Counted from the first letter of the stretch, positions 35,773 to 48,630 are shown. The stretch: 64,000 nucleotides of DNA from Holothuria scabra (GCA_037179385.1 CM074185.1:11150922-11214921), one strand, 5' to 3'. The notes: generated by a model from the sequence alone, not told the origin. Numbers and translations are program-made.

Positions 35773-35970
35773 CATAAAATATGTCTAATACATTGATAAT
35801 GATAATTTGTTCTTTAATAGTTTGTGACTCTTTGTTACGATCAAGGTACTTTGCTGTGCAGTTAGACTCAAAGTGCTGAATGAATTTTTCACTCTGCTCA
35901 ATAATATTGTCCCTCCATTCAACAGTTCTAATGTAATGTACATAATAGACCATGCATTGCAACTGCATGG
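35773..35970 (-). CDS. laminin-EGF-like gene, exon encoding an unrecognised helical segment just before LE module 1
   Basis: This is a 198-nt exon with acceptor CCTTTTCCTAAGCCAG and donor TTATG/GTACGG. It starts with two bases, has 65 full codons and one trailing base. The trailing G joins the AC of exon 35093 to give Asp immediately before CLCDLSGT, so the phase is exact. The peptide runs MQLQCMVYYVHYIRTVEWRD, NIIEQSEKFIQHFESNCTAK, YLDRNKESQTIKEQIIIINV, LDIFY. It has two cysteines and one NCT sequon, and looks amphipathic and helical. I do not recognise the domain. It is not the usual laminin N-terminal domain that precedes LE repeats in laminins and netrins. A downstream CAG six bases in is a possible alternative acceptor, but it would break phase with exon 36570. 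Confidence 0.75.
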
Positions 35971-36515
35971 CTGGCTTAGGAAAAGGGGCGTGCTATCAGA
36001 GTACCGTAAGTGATGGAATGTATGTTGTACACAAAAAGGACTATCATATATACCTCACTCACTCCAGCTTAGTGATCAAAGCAGTAAATTTTACCACTGC
36101 TAGTCTCATTATCAACTGCGAAATTAGAGAGACTCATTAATATGTGACAAAGTACACACTGGAGTCTGCTGAGAAAATATACTTGGCTTTCTGAATTTGC
36201 TAACAATTTCCAATCTCGTTGTTCCCAGGGGGAGGGGTTTCACTCAAGAGTTAATTGATGGTTTTCAATAAAGTGTGAGGCAATATGAGAACCACTGGAT
36301 TCCACAATTAATGAAACCTAGGAATCTTATAGAGATTGTTTTTCAACTTGATTTGTTAAGTACTAGTCCTATTGTGTGGATGGTAGGGTAATCGATGGGT
36401 AGTAGTTTGAATTTTCAGCTTGACTTTAACATGTTCTGCAGAGAGTGACATGGAAGGATTCAATGAAGTTAGAGTTTTTTCAGCTAAATTTTAACACATA
36501 CTGATGAACATTTAC

Positions 36516-36570
36516 TTTGGATATTAACTTCCTTGTGCAGCTGAAGTCCACGAGGTGGTCTACATGTAAA
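36516..36570 (-). CDS. probable small upstream exon of the laminin-EGF-like gene
   Basis: This is a 55-nt candidate exon. The acceptor CATTTTATTTTGCAG has a good pyrimidine tract; the donor is CAAA/GTAAAT. It encodes FTCRPPRGLQLHKEVNIQ and ends in phase 1. The remaining A joins CC of exon 35970 to give Thr, so the phase matches. It starts at a codon boundary, so an upstream exon must end in phase 0. That is incompatible with a direct join to the signal-peptide exon at 61706, which ends in phase 1; at least one more exon would be needed. No domain is recognised. A short exon with only splice-site and phase support could be fortuitous. Confidence 0.5.
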
Positions 36571-38690
36571 CTGCAAAATAAAATGGTCCAAATTGCAAAC
36601 TATTACACGGAATACACATGTATTCAATAGAACAAAATTCCAAGACTTTCCCATGCCTTTCAAGGGCCAAGACTGATATTTCCACTGATCTTTCAAAATT
36701 GTCAGATCCCATATTTTTGTCTTTTTTCCAAAATTAATGTATTCCAACATTGGGAAAATTGGTACAATAAGTCAGTTTCCTAAAATTCCCTGACTTATCC
36801 AGGACCTTTTGAAAAAATTGCCCATTTTCCCTCATTTTCTCTGGAAAGTTGAAACATCAGTGTTCCTGGCATTTGAGGATTTCCATGACTTGTAGGAACA
36901 ACGTAATACACAAAGCAGTGTCTACACTATTAAAGCTGCTATGATGTTATTTTGTCCCCATGGCTTGTCAATTTGACACAATGATGTTTCTTGGAAAAAA
37001 TAAAAAAGGATTGTGTCCGTGAAAAAATAAAAAAAGAGGGTTCAATTTTTTCCCAGGTTTTATGTGTGTACTATTTCACAAAACAGATATTTCCATAAAG
37101 TAAAATTTTCCTTATATGGACCCAATGTATAATTTCTATGAGGAAATACAGCAGTGATACAAAGTATGATATGGAAAATTCAATATCATGGTCACTTAAA
37201 AGAATTCATTATGTCCAGCATCAAATTTATTTTTGTACGTTGAAGAGGGACATATTCCAAGCATTCTGATGCATTGATACCATAGGTGCATCATGAGCAA
37301 TGAGATTTTAAGAACTTTATATGCCTTCAATAGGGGTGAGATAGCATCCCTAGGCAATTCAAGGTCAGACTTCATAGGATGAAAAATAAAGAAAAACAAA
37401 ACATGGCATCGCACCTGCTTGCTCAAAGTTCACACTTTATAGAAAATGTGTCAACTTCAACTGCTAATATCTCAAGAACCAAACAAGGGAATTAAATGAA
37501 TGAAACTTTCAATGGAATGCTTAGAATATGTTCCCCTTTAATATATTGATTTTGGAATATTCTTTTAAAGGCAAAACACTGTAACAGCAAGTACTGTACA
37601 GGCTTTGTAAACTGTGGTACATATGCACGCTGAGGAAGGGGAGCTGGCAAGCCGATCCCCCCTTTCCCATCCTCACCAACCACACAATTACTTGTATATA
37701 TATCATCACATCTATCATGACAGATTTCCTACAGGCTACCTTATAGTGTACAGCCTGGATATAGATGCTGCAATTTCTATAAAATAAACTCGAATAAATC
37801 CTATACATAATTCTTTGAATGCCACGCAGTCACCACGGAAGTTACGTGTAGTATCCCCATGATTTCTATCCAGAATTTCAAACTAAACATTAAATGCCCA
37901 ATTGCAAATGAGCATCCCAGCTTCCCCTCAAATTCATTTCATGCTAGCTAAAGACTTATAGCTGAGTAAATGTCACTGTATTTTAAGTGCCTCACAATTC
38001 GGTCTCAAAGGGGAAATAGTGGAAACTTCAAAGTTCTACATTCAACTTTGTTGGCATTTTCAATTTTGACCCAATCTTCTGAGACAGGAAGTACCACATA
38101 TTGCAACTGGTAATAAGCTTCAATTAAAGGGCAAGAGCAGTCATCCCAAACTTTCTTTGAAAAAAACAGCTAATATAATCATATATTTCATTCGCCTCTG
38201 AATACCTGACTTTATTACGAAAAGGAACTTAAATATTACATACAGGGCTGGAAAAAATGTTTATTTCTCACAAAATGAGTAGCATATCATTTCCCAGGAA
38301 GGGAGTAAAATTTTCCACAAATCTGTATGTTCATACAGAAAAGGGAAATTCTCCATCAGATGTCCAAATTTCCCAGGAAGGAGCTTCCCAGCTTCCCAAC
38401 TTTTTCCACCAATGATTACATATATCCAATGTAAAGCAGTAAGTTACAGTGCTACTGTAAACATCACAATTAGGTTAAAAAAAATTAATTCTCACATGAT
38501 TCTCAGCCATGCATGCATGAAGTAGACACAGTTTGTAACAATTAGTCTATACCTTCAATCTGCCTCACTTATTCATTTCCCACATCTCTAACCCTGTACA
38601 TTATCTCATGATTCTGATCCCACCTTACCAAGAACATGTATACCGTGCCAAAACCACCCCCACCCCCAGACAGGAAGATGTATAATTACT
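36571..38690. other. unannotated DNA
   Basis: No further exon could be supported. A family-C end (AAAGGGCAAGAGCAGTCATCC) is at about 38126-38147. Minus frames at 37196-37426 and 37492-37808 have no domain, and the splice contexts are unconvincing. Confidence 0.4.
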
Positions 38691-38694
38691 CCAA

Positions 38695-38985
38695 ATTTGC
38701 AGGTTTTCACAGGTTTCTTCCAGGGGTTATCACAGGTTTTTGCATGATTTCAGTTGACATTGATGCAGGTTGACCATTTGCCACAGGTTGGACACAGGTT
38801 TGCCACGGGTTTGACACAGGTTTTATGTGCAAAATGTGTGGTGATAAAAACTAGGGTTAACAAAGAATTCTTCCACAAAACCTGTGGCTTGATATTAAAA
38901 GCAAGGAAAGGTGTGCAAAACCTGTGTCAAACCTGTGGGTAGAAGGTTCCAAAAACACAGGTTTGTGACCCAAGAACACGAGTGG
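38695..38985. repeat. palindromic CACAGGTTT / AAACCTGTG repeat
   Basis: The left arm carries repeated CACAGGTTT words (38709-38823), such as GCCACAGGTTGGACACAGG. The right arm (38875-38965) carries AAACCTGTG words, such as AAAACCTGTGTCAAACCTGT. The unit can fold on itself. No target duplication was found. Confidence 0.7.
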
Positions 38986-41900
38986 TTTCCTTCGTTTTTC
39001 CATGCATGATCACACATGGTGCAGACAAAGATGACACACCTTTTTTTGTAAGGGAGCTGCCATAGAACAACACTGCTGTGAAGGGCTTGATATTTACTGC
39101 ACACTTTGCTGAATAAACTTTTGCAGACCAATACCCTATCCCACAATCCTTTGTAATTGATATTAAAAGGGCATGAGGAATTTCTTACCCAATTAGATAT
39201 TGCACCGAGTCCCCACCTAAAGTAAGGTTTGGTGGGGTAATCAAAGTTTACCTGACTTCCTGCTAATTCATTCAAGCATGCTCCAAGAAACCACAAGCTT
39301 GATAACAGACAGAGCAGGATGAGCCAGATGTGCCACTGTTTGCAAGGTGTGAAAGGCAAGCAGAAGGGCAATTTCTTACCTGATTTCTACTAATTCCCCC
39401 CACCTTTACAGGTGGGTGTATTCACAAGCAACCATATATACTTACCCCTTGCTATGTCTTGCATGAGAGGAAAATGCAATTAAGATGTCAAGTAGCAAGG
39501 GGTAAGTATCAGCGAAGTGAATTCACTGAAGCAAGAAGGTGTGGGCAGAGTTTTTATAGGCAGGAAATTCCCACATGGATAATAGGCTATGATACATAGT
39601 ACTGTAAGATGATGACTCAACAATAAAGCTAATTTGTACAGGACTTGACATGCTAGTGTGATAAGACAAGGATGTATACTGTGTTAATTTCATATTGCTT
39701 CATTTCCAATACTTCTACAGTAAAAGTAGAAGTGTAAAATACTAGCTGTGCTTTGTATTTTAATTCTTCTCCATCGGTATGTGATAATGGGTCTACATCA
39801 GAGCCTTTTAATTTCAAAGAGAATTGTTTGACAAGGTTATCTGTTTTAAAACAATTACAGGTCAACAATACACAAATTTCAGCATTTACACAAATGTTAA
39901 AGTTATATCAATGAAATAAATTTCAAAATTTAGCACACCAAAATTTTATGTGTTAGCTAGGTGTCATCAACCAAGTGGCTCACCCAGTCCTGGGCCTCAT
40001 CTCCACATATTTTGGGGGCCCTATAATTATAGTGACACTGACAAAAAACTTCTAGAAAGTTTAGAAAATGGACCTTGAAGCCAAGTTCTGTCCAAAGATT
40101 AATGTAACTAGTTGGCAGCACCTTTGTCATGCAATTTGCACTACTTTTTATCTTTATTGAAAGGTGAGGAAAGTGAGATTTCCAGAACTTTGATTTGTGC
40201 CACAGCTCAAAAATGGATGCGCACCCCTGAGTCCCTGACATAAAGTAGATACGAGTCAAACCTCGTTTACATACTGAAGTGCAACAAGTTCGTGCAAATA
40301 ACACACAGAAAGTATGCAAACAAAATTTGCTGCACAGAACTACCATATGGACAGGGTACTTTCTTCATTTCGGTCACAACCGAAGTCCCTTATGGTAAAC
40401 TCCCACAGAATAAACAAGAGCCAAAAAAGCATTGCATGGTTCCTTGTTGAATTTATTGATCTGAGCCATCACTCCATAAGCATACCTGGACAAAATTAAG
40501 CTAATTACAAAATGTGAAGTTTTTCATGTTACTCTGATGACCCCTACATGACCTTTAAAGTTGCTGGCCCTGAATTCTGCCTACATCCACCAGGTTTCCA
40601 ATCTTGACATAGTCTTGTTTAATACAATGTTTACAGTATTACTCTAAGGTACCCCAAATGACCTTTACTAAAAACAACACAACTTAACTTTCAGCCAATG
40701 CACTTTCACATGTATACAAAATATGAAATTTATCCAAGCTTTCTACAGCACATTAAGAAACTGCCTTTCCTTTTTTTTATTTTTGACCTGTCTTGAACCC
40801 AAGTGACCTTCAACCTCCACCATAAACAACACAGCATAGATACCTTCTAACTGTCGCAGTTCTATAAACAGTGTCAAGTTTCATTCTACTGTAGTCCAAC
40901 TTTCCTTTATAAAATTCTAGCATATACCAAGCTATCATTGCAATACACACATGTACATATACCAATCTGAATACTGTACCTAAGTTCCTTCTGATAATGC
41001 ATAGAACCAAAAAGCAACACAAAATTTACCCTACTGACAATAAAAACTTTACATGTAACCTAAGAACAATGAAACAATTTGTCACAGAAAAAGCTGTTAA
41101 TTATCCTGTTTACATCTTCAAACATTTGAAAGTTATCCTAAAATTTTTGATGGTCTACTGAATTCAACAACCTCTACACAACTGATGCACTCTTCATGCA
41201 CTCTTCATGCCTTCATTTTCCTCTCCAGCTGATAATATGTACTGCTCACAAATTACACACATGATATACAATGTAGTCACCTCCTTTAATAAACACTAAT
41301 TATGAATAGTAATAAACAATGTCTAGTGTTACGATAAACAGACATTGCAGAATTATCGTCTGCCCAAAATAGTGCAAAAAAGAAGGAACTTGTTTTCGAA
41401 ACCAAAGATCATGTATAATGAAGCTACACAGCTAATGTTTCATACCTGACAATTACTAGGACAGCAGTGCCCAACAAATTCTGACATTAACATGGTCTGG
41501 AAAATTTCAAGATGGGTGATAATACAACTCAGGCTGAATCTTCAAGTTGAGGGAAAACTGAAAATCCTGTATGTGTATCTCTTACTGCAGGTTTTATAGT
41601 CCTCAGGATTCTTAAAGAACTAATTTGTTAAAGTACTTTGAGGTTTCTTTTTAAAATTAACAGTATCAGCAAGACAATGTACTGTATTGTACATGCAAGG
41701 CAGGCCGCAGCAAGAGTAACCAATGTATATACTTGTGTGTGGGGAGGGGGGTGTGTGTGGAAAGGGGGGTTTGCTGGCTTTAGGGCTCGTCAAAGGGAAG
41801 GCTCCCCACCTTGTTGACCAGGTGGGGAGCCTTGTTGTTTTCCTTTTTCTTGGTAGCCTAGATGCCACATGGAGTGAGGTATTATTCCTAATCATAAAGG

Positions 41901-42810
41901 TTTAGTTCTGTAGTTTATTGGGGAAAATATGTTTTAGGCTGTATCCTACAATGGAAGACCATCACACTCCCAAAGCTACTGTACATATGTGGAGCAAGGT
42001 TTTATTAGAACTGCTGTCATGCCTGGCAGTTCTCCTTGTGGGCTTTGCATCAACCCATATACCTCTTTCCATAATTTGTTCATTATGGGGTCCAATCGTA
42101 AAATACTTCACATAGAACTGGGCTTTTGACGAGTTGCATTAGCTGATGGAAGTCAGTCATTATGGTTTGAAACCAGCTGGCCGCATTGATCAAGGGAACT
42201 TTACCATTTTTTTCTAAGACTTAACTGGCCATTTGTTAATGAAGTTAAAACAACAAGATCCCTGGCAATATTATATAAGGCCATAAACCCACAACCACAA
42301 ACCTCATACATAGCTGTTCATCATTAAAACTAATTTACAACTTACAGAACTGCAGTAAGTGGCAAAATAGCCTTGCCACCAGAGCTGTATTTTGATGCAG
42401 ATATTTTGCCTCCCATGTACCGTAGATAGTTGTAAGGATTGACTGCATCATATGACTTTAATTATATTTCACAGCACCAATCGCGGCTGTCTATGTAATC
42501 ATATCAAGGTCATCAAACAGTATGTACAGTATGCATTTTTTTATTTCTATTTAAAATGCTAATAGCCTAATTTGCATAAATTTACGTTTTTTCATTGAAA
42601 GTTATTCATAGATTGTGCTGACCACAGTAAACATCCCACAGTACGTAAACTTTATAGTTTTTAAATGGACCTGAATCAGCCTTTTATTAATCCACACTAC
42701 TGGCTGATTAGTCTCACCTAACATCTACCAGAATGCATACTCAAAAACGTCTAATATGCATGACCCCTCTGACACATACCCCAGAAACTTTACGAACACT
42801 GCCTTAATAA
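38986..42810. other. unannotated DNA
   Basis: This 3.8-kb stretch contains minus frames of 158 codons (39371-38895) and 129 codons (40346-39957). I could not connect either to a domain, and the first begins inside the palindromic CACAGGTTT repeat. A CAAGTAGCAAGGGGTAAGTA / TACTTACCCCTTGCTA inverted pair lies at about 39450-39510. Confidence 0.35.
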
Positions 42811-42811
42811 C

Positions 42812-43500
42812 AGTAGTCAACTCTCACACCAAAATACAACTTTTGTAGTAAGCCACAATTGGCGCAGCGCTTTGATTAACAGAAAGTTAAAAAAAAATTG
42901 AAGAGTACTGGTCATACATGTAGCTCATATTAAACAGCATGTACTGAGAGTGTTTTGATTTCACATGGCAGTCTAGGTATACTTATCAAGAAGCAAATAC
43001 TGAGATGAGGATGAGGATGGCAGATAGAGTTTTAGATATTTTGTTGGAGTTAGATAAGGTTTAATGACACACCAACACGAATGTGTCATATACAGTAGTG
43101 TCATACTGTTCAAATTTACTGTTCAAGTCCTCCCACTTGGTCACCTTACAACAGGCAGGGAATACCATGGGCATATTCTACACAGGGGCAGTCCTACAGG
43201 GGGGGAGGGGGGAAGGGGGGGCTTTAGTCCCCCAAATTTTTGCTAGCCCCCCCCAAAAAAAAACTGGACAAATGCTACGTGCCAACCGATGGTGGCGCTC
43301 CGCTTAGATGGTAAAACTTGAATTAGCTCCCCCTCCAAAAATGTCCCCTTGAACCACGCCTGATTCTACAACCCCCAGCCCCCCCGGAGGGGGGGGGGTA
43401 GATGGTTGTTGGAAGGGCTTGAGTATTAAGTTATTGGAAGGGCTTGAGTATGTAAGTTAGGAGAATTGCAACTGTCCAAGATGAGAAAAAAAGGCCTTCA
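42812..43500. repeat. degenerate, expanded family A copy
   Basis: It starts near CAACTCTCACACCAAAATAC and ends near AACTGTCCAAGATGAGAAAA with AAGGCC. GAGAGTGTTTTGATT is at 42947. About 350 bp of foreign DNA (43040-43420), rich in G and C runs, interrupts it. Confidence 0.55.
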
Positions 43501-44129
43501 ATACATTTCAAAACACCTCTTCCTGCACCCTAGAAATGTATAAAATCCTTCTCTCTAGAAGTTATGTTACCCCACTTCAGTAGAAGTAACTTGTCACCTA
43601 GCATTACTGCATCATTAAACATTGTTTATACATAGCACATTTCAGAAAGGAGCCTAAATAAATCAGATACTGTACAAAACCCAAAGGTAGCAAGCTACAA
43701 TGCTTGCACCACTCTGAGCCTACTTTCTTCAAGATCTTGTCCACATACTGTACAGTACACTCCATCTGGTCATCTCCACTCCAGTTCAAAACTGCTGAAC
43801 TCTCATCTCATCCTGCAATCTCTACAAATTATTATGGTCATACGTATTTGACTATTCTGCTGCATGTCTCTAGAACTCTCCTGAGACAACTAAGTATATT
43901 CTTTCACCCAGAGATAGCCTATCCTAAAACCTATACAGTTTTCAGACTTCGTCAAATGGACCCCACCAGCGCTTTGCCCCTGGATCCCAACTTGACAACT
44001 GAACGGTTCACATTCGGTCTCTTTCTGCTCATGAATATTTTGCCTCCTTTGCTTCCCCAACATCTTCCTTTTTTTTCCCAAGTTTGCACCCCCTCCCCCT
44101 TCCCCCATTTTTGACATTTTGGTGCTGCC

Positions 44130-44395
44130 ACTGCTAGCTCTCATACTCATCCAGATGTGCGCGATCTTAGTCTACTGCTTCAGAACAGGCGTACCCTGGT
44201 GAGCCTGAAGCTACAGAAGGTCCTACAGTACTAATATGCAATCAGAATGCATCCAGCCATGCTGTGCAGTATGAGCTACTGTACTTGAATTTGATATTAA
44301 TTTGATATCAATCAAAGAACGGTGCCAACTGAAAAGTTTGGTAGATTCCCAGTAAAATTGTAGTTTGAGTGTGACAGATAACTACCTTTAAATGA
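44130..44395. repeat. degenerate family A copy, reverse
   Basis: CTCATCCAGATGTGCGCGATC, ATCAATCAAAGAACGGTGCC and AAATTGTAGTTTGAGTGTGAC are family-A words in reverse order, ending at TTTAAATG. Confidence 0.55.
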
Positions 44396-45475
44396 CAGCA
44401 TCTTCCTGTACTTGAAATACACAACAACCTTACTTTCTAGTTGTTCAAGTTTGAAGGCTAACCCCCAAAATGAATAAAATACCTTTCCTGAGACATGATT
44501 TTTCTACCCAGAGGTACGGATATGCTAAAACCTAAGAAATTTGCCTAAGAGTTTCAGGAGGACATATCTGAATCACAATATCTTCATGTTTTGCCACATC
44601 CCCTTTCTCCAAGTGGAATTACTTGAGAACTAGTTACAGAAATTTAATACCATACCAAAACTGGTGGCATAATTTGTATAGCTGCCATCTTGTGAAATGG
44701 GGGCTAGATACACGTACGTTGAAAAATATTTTTTATTGCATTGTGTAACAGAGGAACTTGTTTTTCCAGTTATGTTGTCTAAAGTTATGCAGACATAATG
44801 GGTTTACAATACACTTGGGTGCTGCCAAAGAAATTAGTGAAATGAATTAAAAAAAAAAAAAAATAGCTCCACTGAAGTCAATGCATTAGGTTTATTGAAA
44901 CAGATACGGCATTATTTTTAAGGTTGGAAAAACTCCCATGCCTTTCCTTTATTCACATCCAACATGTCAAACAGTACTGTACAAGAAAAAAAGTTTTTCA
45001 GAAAACAGGCCGATTTTCCAGACCTGTGTGCTACAGACCACTCTCTCCAATCAAGGAGTCTGGTAGGTATGCTGTTTGAACTTTAAAAGATTTATATGTT
45101 CTCCAAATGCAGGCCTGTAGCAAGGATTGTGTCATGGGGAGGGGGAGGGGGTTTGGGGCACAACATGATGGAAAAGTCTAAGGATAGAGAGAAAAGACCG
45201 CTATTTTAGTTGGGATATGGGGGAGGGGTTCTAAACCCCCAACCCTCCGGGAATCTGGAAGGTATGCTGTTTCATTTAACTTTATTTAATAGAAATACGA
45301 GCTCTCATGCTTCACTGTGCAAAATAATTATATGATGATTTGAGGGGAGTGATGGTGCGGGTTTGCACTCACAAACCTCAAAATTCAAGGCCTAGCTGAG
45401 AAAAGGAATCCTACTATCTTGGGTAATGTGAAAGGTGAAAGTTAAGATGAAAGCTGATCTTGCTGTATGTTCCCT
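44396..45475. other. unannotated DNA
   Basis: No gene or bounded element is recognised. A poly(A) run lies near 44850 and G-rich DNA near 45135-45240. Confidence 0.4.
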
Positions 45476-45787
45476 TTAAAGGACCAATCCTCTCACCGGC
45501 CAAACTACACTTCTTGTAGGGGGGTACAGAAACTCTCAATTGGCTCAGCTTTTTGATTGACTGCTAATTCAAACAATGCAGAGTACCAAAGCTTATATTA
45601 CACAGCATGGACTGTTCTGAGAGGGTTTTGTTTATACACATTGAGCTTTTCTATACTCACCCTGAAGCAATAAATTTTGTCTGGATGAGGGTGAATTTCA
45701 GACAATTGTGGGAGAGGCTAAGTAGTTAAGAAGGTTAGGAGAATTGCGCCTACTGTTTGGGATGAGAGAATTGGGCCTTCTGTTTAA
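45476..45787. mobile_element. TTAA MITE, family A (A14)
   Basis: TTAA lies at 45476-45479. The left end is AGGACCAATCCTCTCACCGG. The right end GGGATGAGAGAATTGGGCCTT is followed by TTAA at 45784-45787. Confidence 0.8.
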
Positions 45788-46254
45788 GTCCCGATCATGC
45801 AATAATAACAATCTTTATTCAAATGTGGGAGGTGGGGGTGAGGGTAGGGGTGGGGGTGTTGAGGGGCATGGTCTCTTCGGCAACAATTTTCTGTAGTTTA
45901 CTATAGATCCTCCTAATTGGTCTAAATAAGGTAAGTGTCTGCAATGTGGATTGTGAAATTTTTTCATGTGCTACTGCATAGCACCAAATTATGCAAATTC
46001 TGCTACATCTCATTTTCTTCATTTACAGAATATGAAAACATTTTTAAGTTAAAATATTTCTTTACTGAAGATAACACATGCTGTACGCACTGGGTCACAA
46101 TGTGGCCCCATGGGGGTACAAATTATTTTAAAGCTGAATACTGTACCTCAGGCATTAACAGCGTGGGTTCCATGCTAAAAGCTGGGAAATTTGCAAACAG
46201 TGTATTCTGCGAATTTATTACCAGTAGGTAAAAATAAAAAAAAAAAAAGCAGGC

Positions 46255-46855
46255 TAATGTGGTCTACTTCCTTTTGTGAGAAAACAATATCCATGTGAAC
46301 ACGTACACTTTTCTGACAGAAAGAAGTATGGTCTTTAATGTTTAATTTCAATATTCTGTCATATTTTTTTAAGAGAAAATGTTTTGTTTTGTTTTGTTTT
46401 ATAAAGGAGCTATTGTAAAAGTTGATTACCAAGATTTTTAATGTGGATTACTTCTTTTTGTAGGAAAAAAACATTTAAAATATTCCTTAGAATTTCTGAC
46501 AGAAAGAAGTACAAGCCACTGCTTCTTTTTGTCGGAAACAGTTCGGTAAAAATAATACTTGTATTTTCTGACAGAAAGAAGTAAAAGCCTTTGCTTCTCT
46601 TTGTCAGAAACAGTGTAGTGAAAATAATAGTTGTACTTTCTGACAGAAAGAAGTACAAGCCATTGCTTCTTTTTGTCTGAAAAGAATGTAGTTTTCCATG
46701 TGGGTTACTTCTTTTCTTGGCTGATTATCTCAGGAAGTAGACTACATGTTAGAATATTAAATATCAGAAAATTTAAGTTTCAGTAAGAGAAAAAAGAATA
46801 TGAAATAAAATCAATTTTGAAAAAATGTGGATTACTTCTTTTTGTCAGAAAGGGG
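46255..46855. repeat. 72-bp tandem array of inverted TTCTGACAGAAAGAAG motifs
   Basis: TTTCTGACAGAAAGAAGTA recurs at about 46493, 46565 and 46637 (72-bp period), with a further copy near 46309. Between copies lies the near reverse complement, TGCTTCTTTTTGTCNGAAA. The outer copies read ATGTGGATTACTTCTTTTTG (46440, 46826). Each unit is a potential hairpin. The minus frame 46658-46410 translates the repeat and is not a gene. Confidence 0.85.
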
Positions 46856-47339
46856 CAGAAATGACAGCACTTCGTGGACTCCAAAATCTTCAGAGCTAAT
46901 TCAGCTAAAGACAATTGCATGCGCAGAAGGCAAATGAGGCCTAGATTTATTCCAAGATGAAGGACGTAAGGGGTGCTAAAATTATCCCGGGCTGTTCCTG
47001 AATTAATGAAATTTAACAGATGTACAGTAGCAAGGTATATCTGTGAAGTGAATAGAAATTACCAATTTTCTGGAAATGCAGTGCAGAGGTAACAGGTACC
47101 CGAACTTCTATTAAGTCTGAAAATTATGCAAAAAGCAAAAGTTGTGTTAATGTTGATGTATGGGAAATAAAATGGGACCATCCTGGATAAGTTCCATATT
47201 ACACCCCTTATTGCTCATTTTAGATTCAGGTTCCTGTATGCTACAGAAAGCTTTTTAACTGGGAAGTACATGTACGAGATGGGGGAGTAAAATTTTCAAG
47301 ACTCGGGTTAGTAAGTTTCTGTACACAACGTTTTGCAGG

Positions 47340-47560
47340 TCAGTTTCTGACCAATTGGTTGAAGTTGGACTAGCAATGGCTTTTAGCCAGTTGTGGCTCA
47401 CTGGCTTATTTCTGTAAAATTGCTAATCCTGAGCACCAAGCACAATGGCAGTAGGTGCCACTTTTAGTCTTTGGTATGACCTGGCCATTAGTGGAACTCC
47501 AGACCTTTGGGCTACAGGTAGGATGCTCTGACCACTTGACCATGCAGTCATTCAAGACTC
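47340..47560 (-). mobile_element. tRNA-derived SINE, minus strand (S4)
   Basis: On the minus strand it reads GGTCAAGTGGTCAGAGCATCC (A-box-like), then GGTCTGGAGTTCC (B-box-like), the GGTCATACCAAAG junction and the 3' body GAGCCACAACTGG. It matches S1-S3. Confidence 0.75.
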
Positions 47561-47716
47561 TGGACCTCAAATTTAAGTATCAAAGTTCCTGGAGGGATGA
47601 AACTTGCAACTTAAAGCACAATACACAGGTACAGGTTTACTGTGTTTCACAGGATGAATTTAAGTTCACAAAGGGCCAAAGATACAGTAGCATGATTCTT
47701 GTCCTGCACCTTTGAT

Positions 47717-48019
47717 TTAAAGGGCCAAACCTCTCATCCCAAACTACAATTTTGGTACCCGGGTACCGAAATTCTCAATTGGCTCAGCTCTTTGATTGAC
47801 AGCTAATTCAAGCAATGCAGAATCCCAAAGCTTATATTATACAGCATGAACGGTACTGAGAGTGTTTTGATTATATAAATTGAGTTTTTCTATACTAACC
47901 ATGAATCAATAAACTGAAATTGTGTCTGGATGAGGATAAATTTCAGACAAATTGGGAGGGGCTTCAGTAAGAAGGTTAGGAGAATTGGTACTGTTTGGGT
48001 GAGAGAACAGGGACTTTAA
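47717..48019. mobile_element. TTAA MITE, family A (A15)
   Basis: TTAA lies at 47717-47720 and 48016-48019. The ends are AGGGCCAAACCTCTCATCCC and GGGTGAGAGAACAGGGAC, with a full interior. Confidence 0.85.
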
Positions 48020-48630
48020 GGGTCTTTTCTGCCCTTTCAAAACTTAGCCACAAAATATCACCTGAGAGCATCAACAGCAACAACCTGGTGCCCCTCAGAA
48101 ATTGCCTGTAAATAACATAGACCTACAGCCAAATTGTTCACTTTGGATGTGCCCTTTTTAAAGCTGATTTCAAGCCATGCAACTTCCTGCAAAATTATTG
48201 CCTCATTTCTGCAGGTGAATGGTGACTAACTACTTTTAAGAGCAAGGTGTCCACACACTGTGATTACAGTAGTTGCAGAGAGAAGAGGCAATTTCTGCGA
48301 AATTGTGACGTTTACAGTACATCTGACTATTTAACAGCCTACAGCACATCAGACACATCTCTAAGTGTGTTCGTTCCTTTTCGTGAAATCTAAAGTAAAG
48401 ACAATCATACAAGCCTCTGCTGCAGTTTGCCCTAAGCCATACTGTGATTACGCAAAACATACAATGTTGGATACACACTGTATGTACAATGCTCACTTAC
48501 TGATCTTTTTCAACAAATATCTTCACTTCACAAAAAGGGTATAGCTATTTCGGCCAGTATTTCTTCGAATCAAGTCCCATCTACAGTAGTGTGGAAGAAC
48601 GACTAAAAGATGAGAAGGGCCATTCTCGTG

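Noticed and set aside
38895..39371. 158-codon minus-strand frame with a hydrophobic N-terminus
   Set aside because: Its C-terminal part is the palindromic CACAGGTTT repeat. There is no domain and no usable splice sites.
39957..40346. 129-codon minus-strand frame, cysteine-containing
   Set aside because: Cysteine spacing does not match any family I know, and the flanks lack convincing splice signals.
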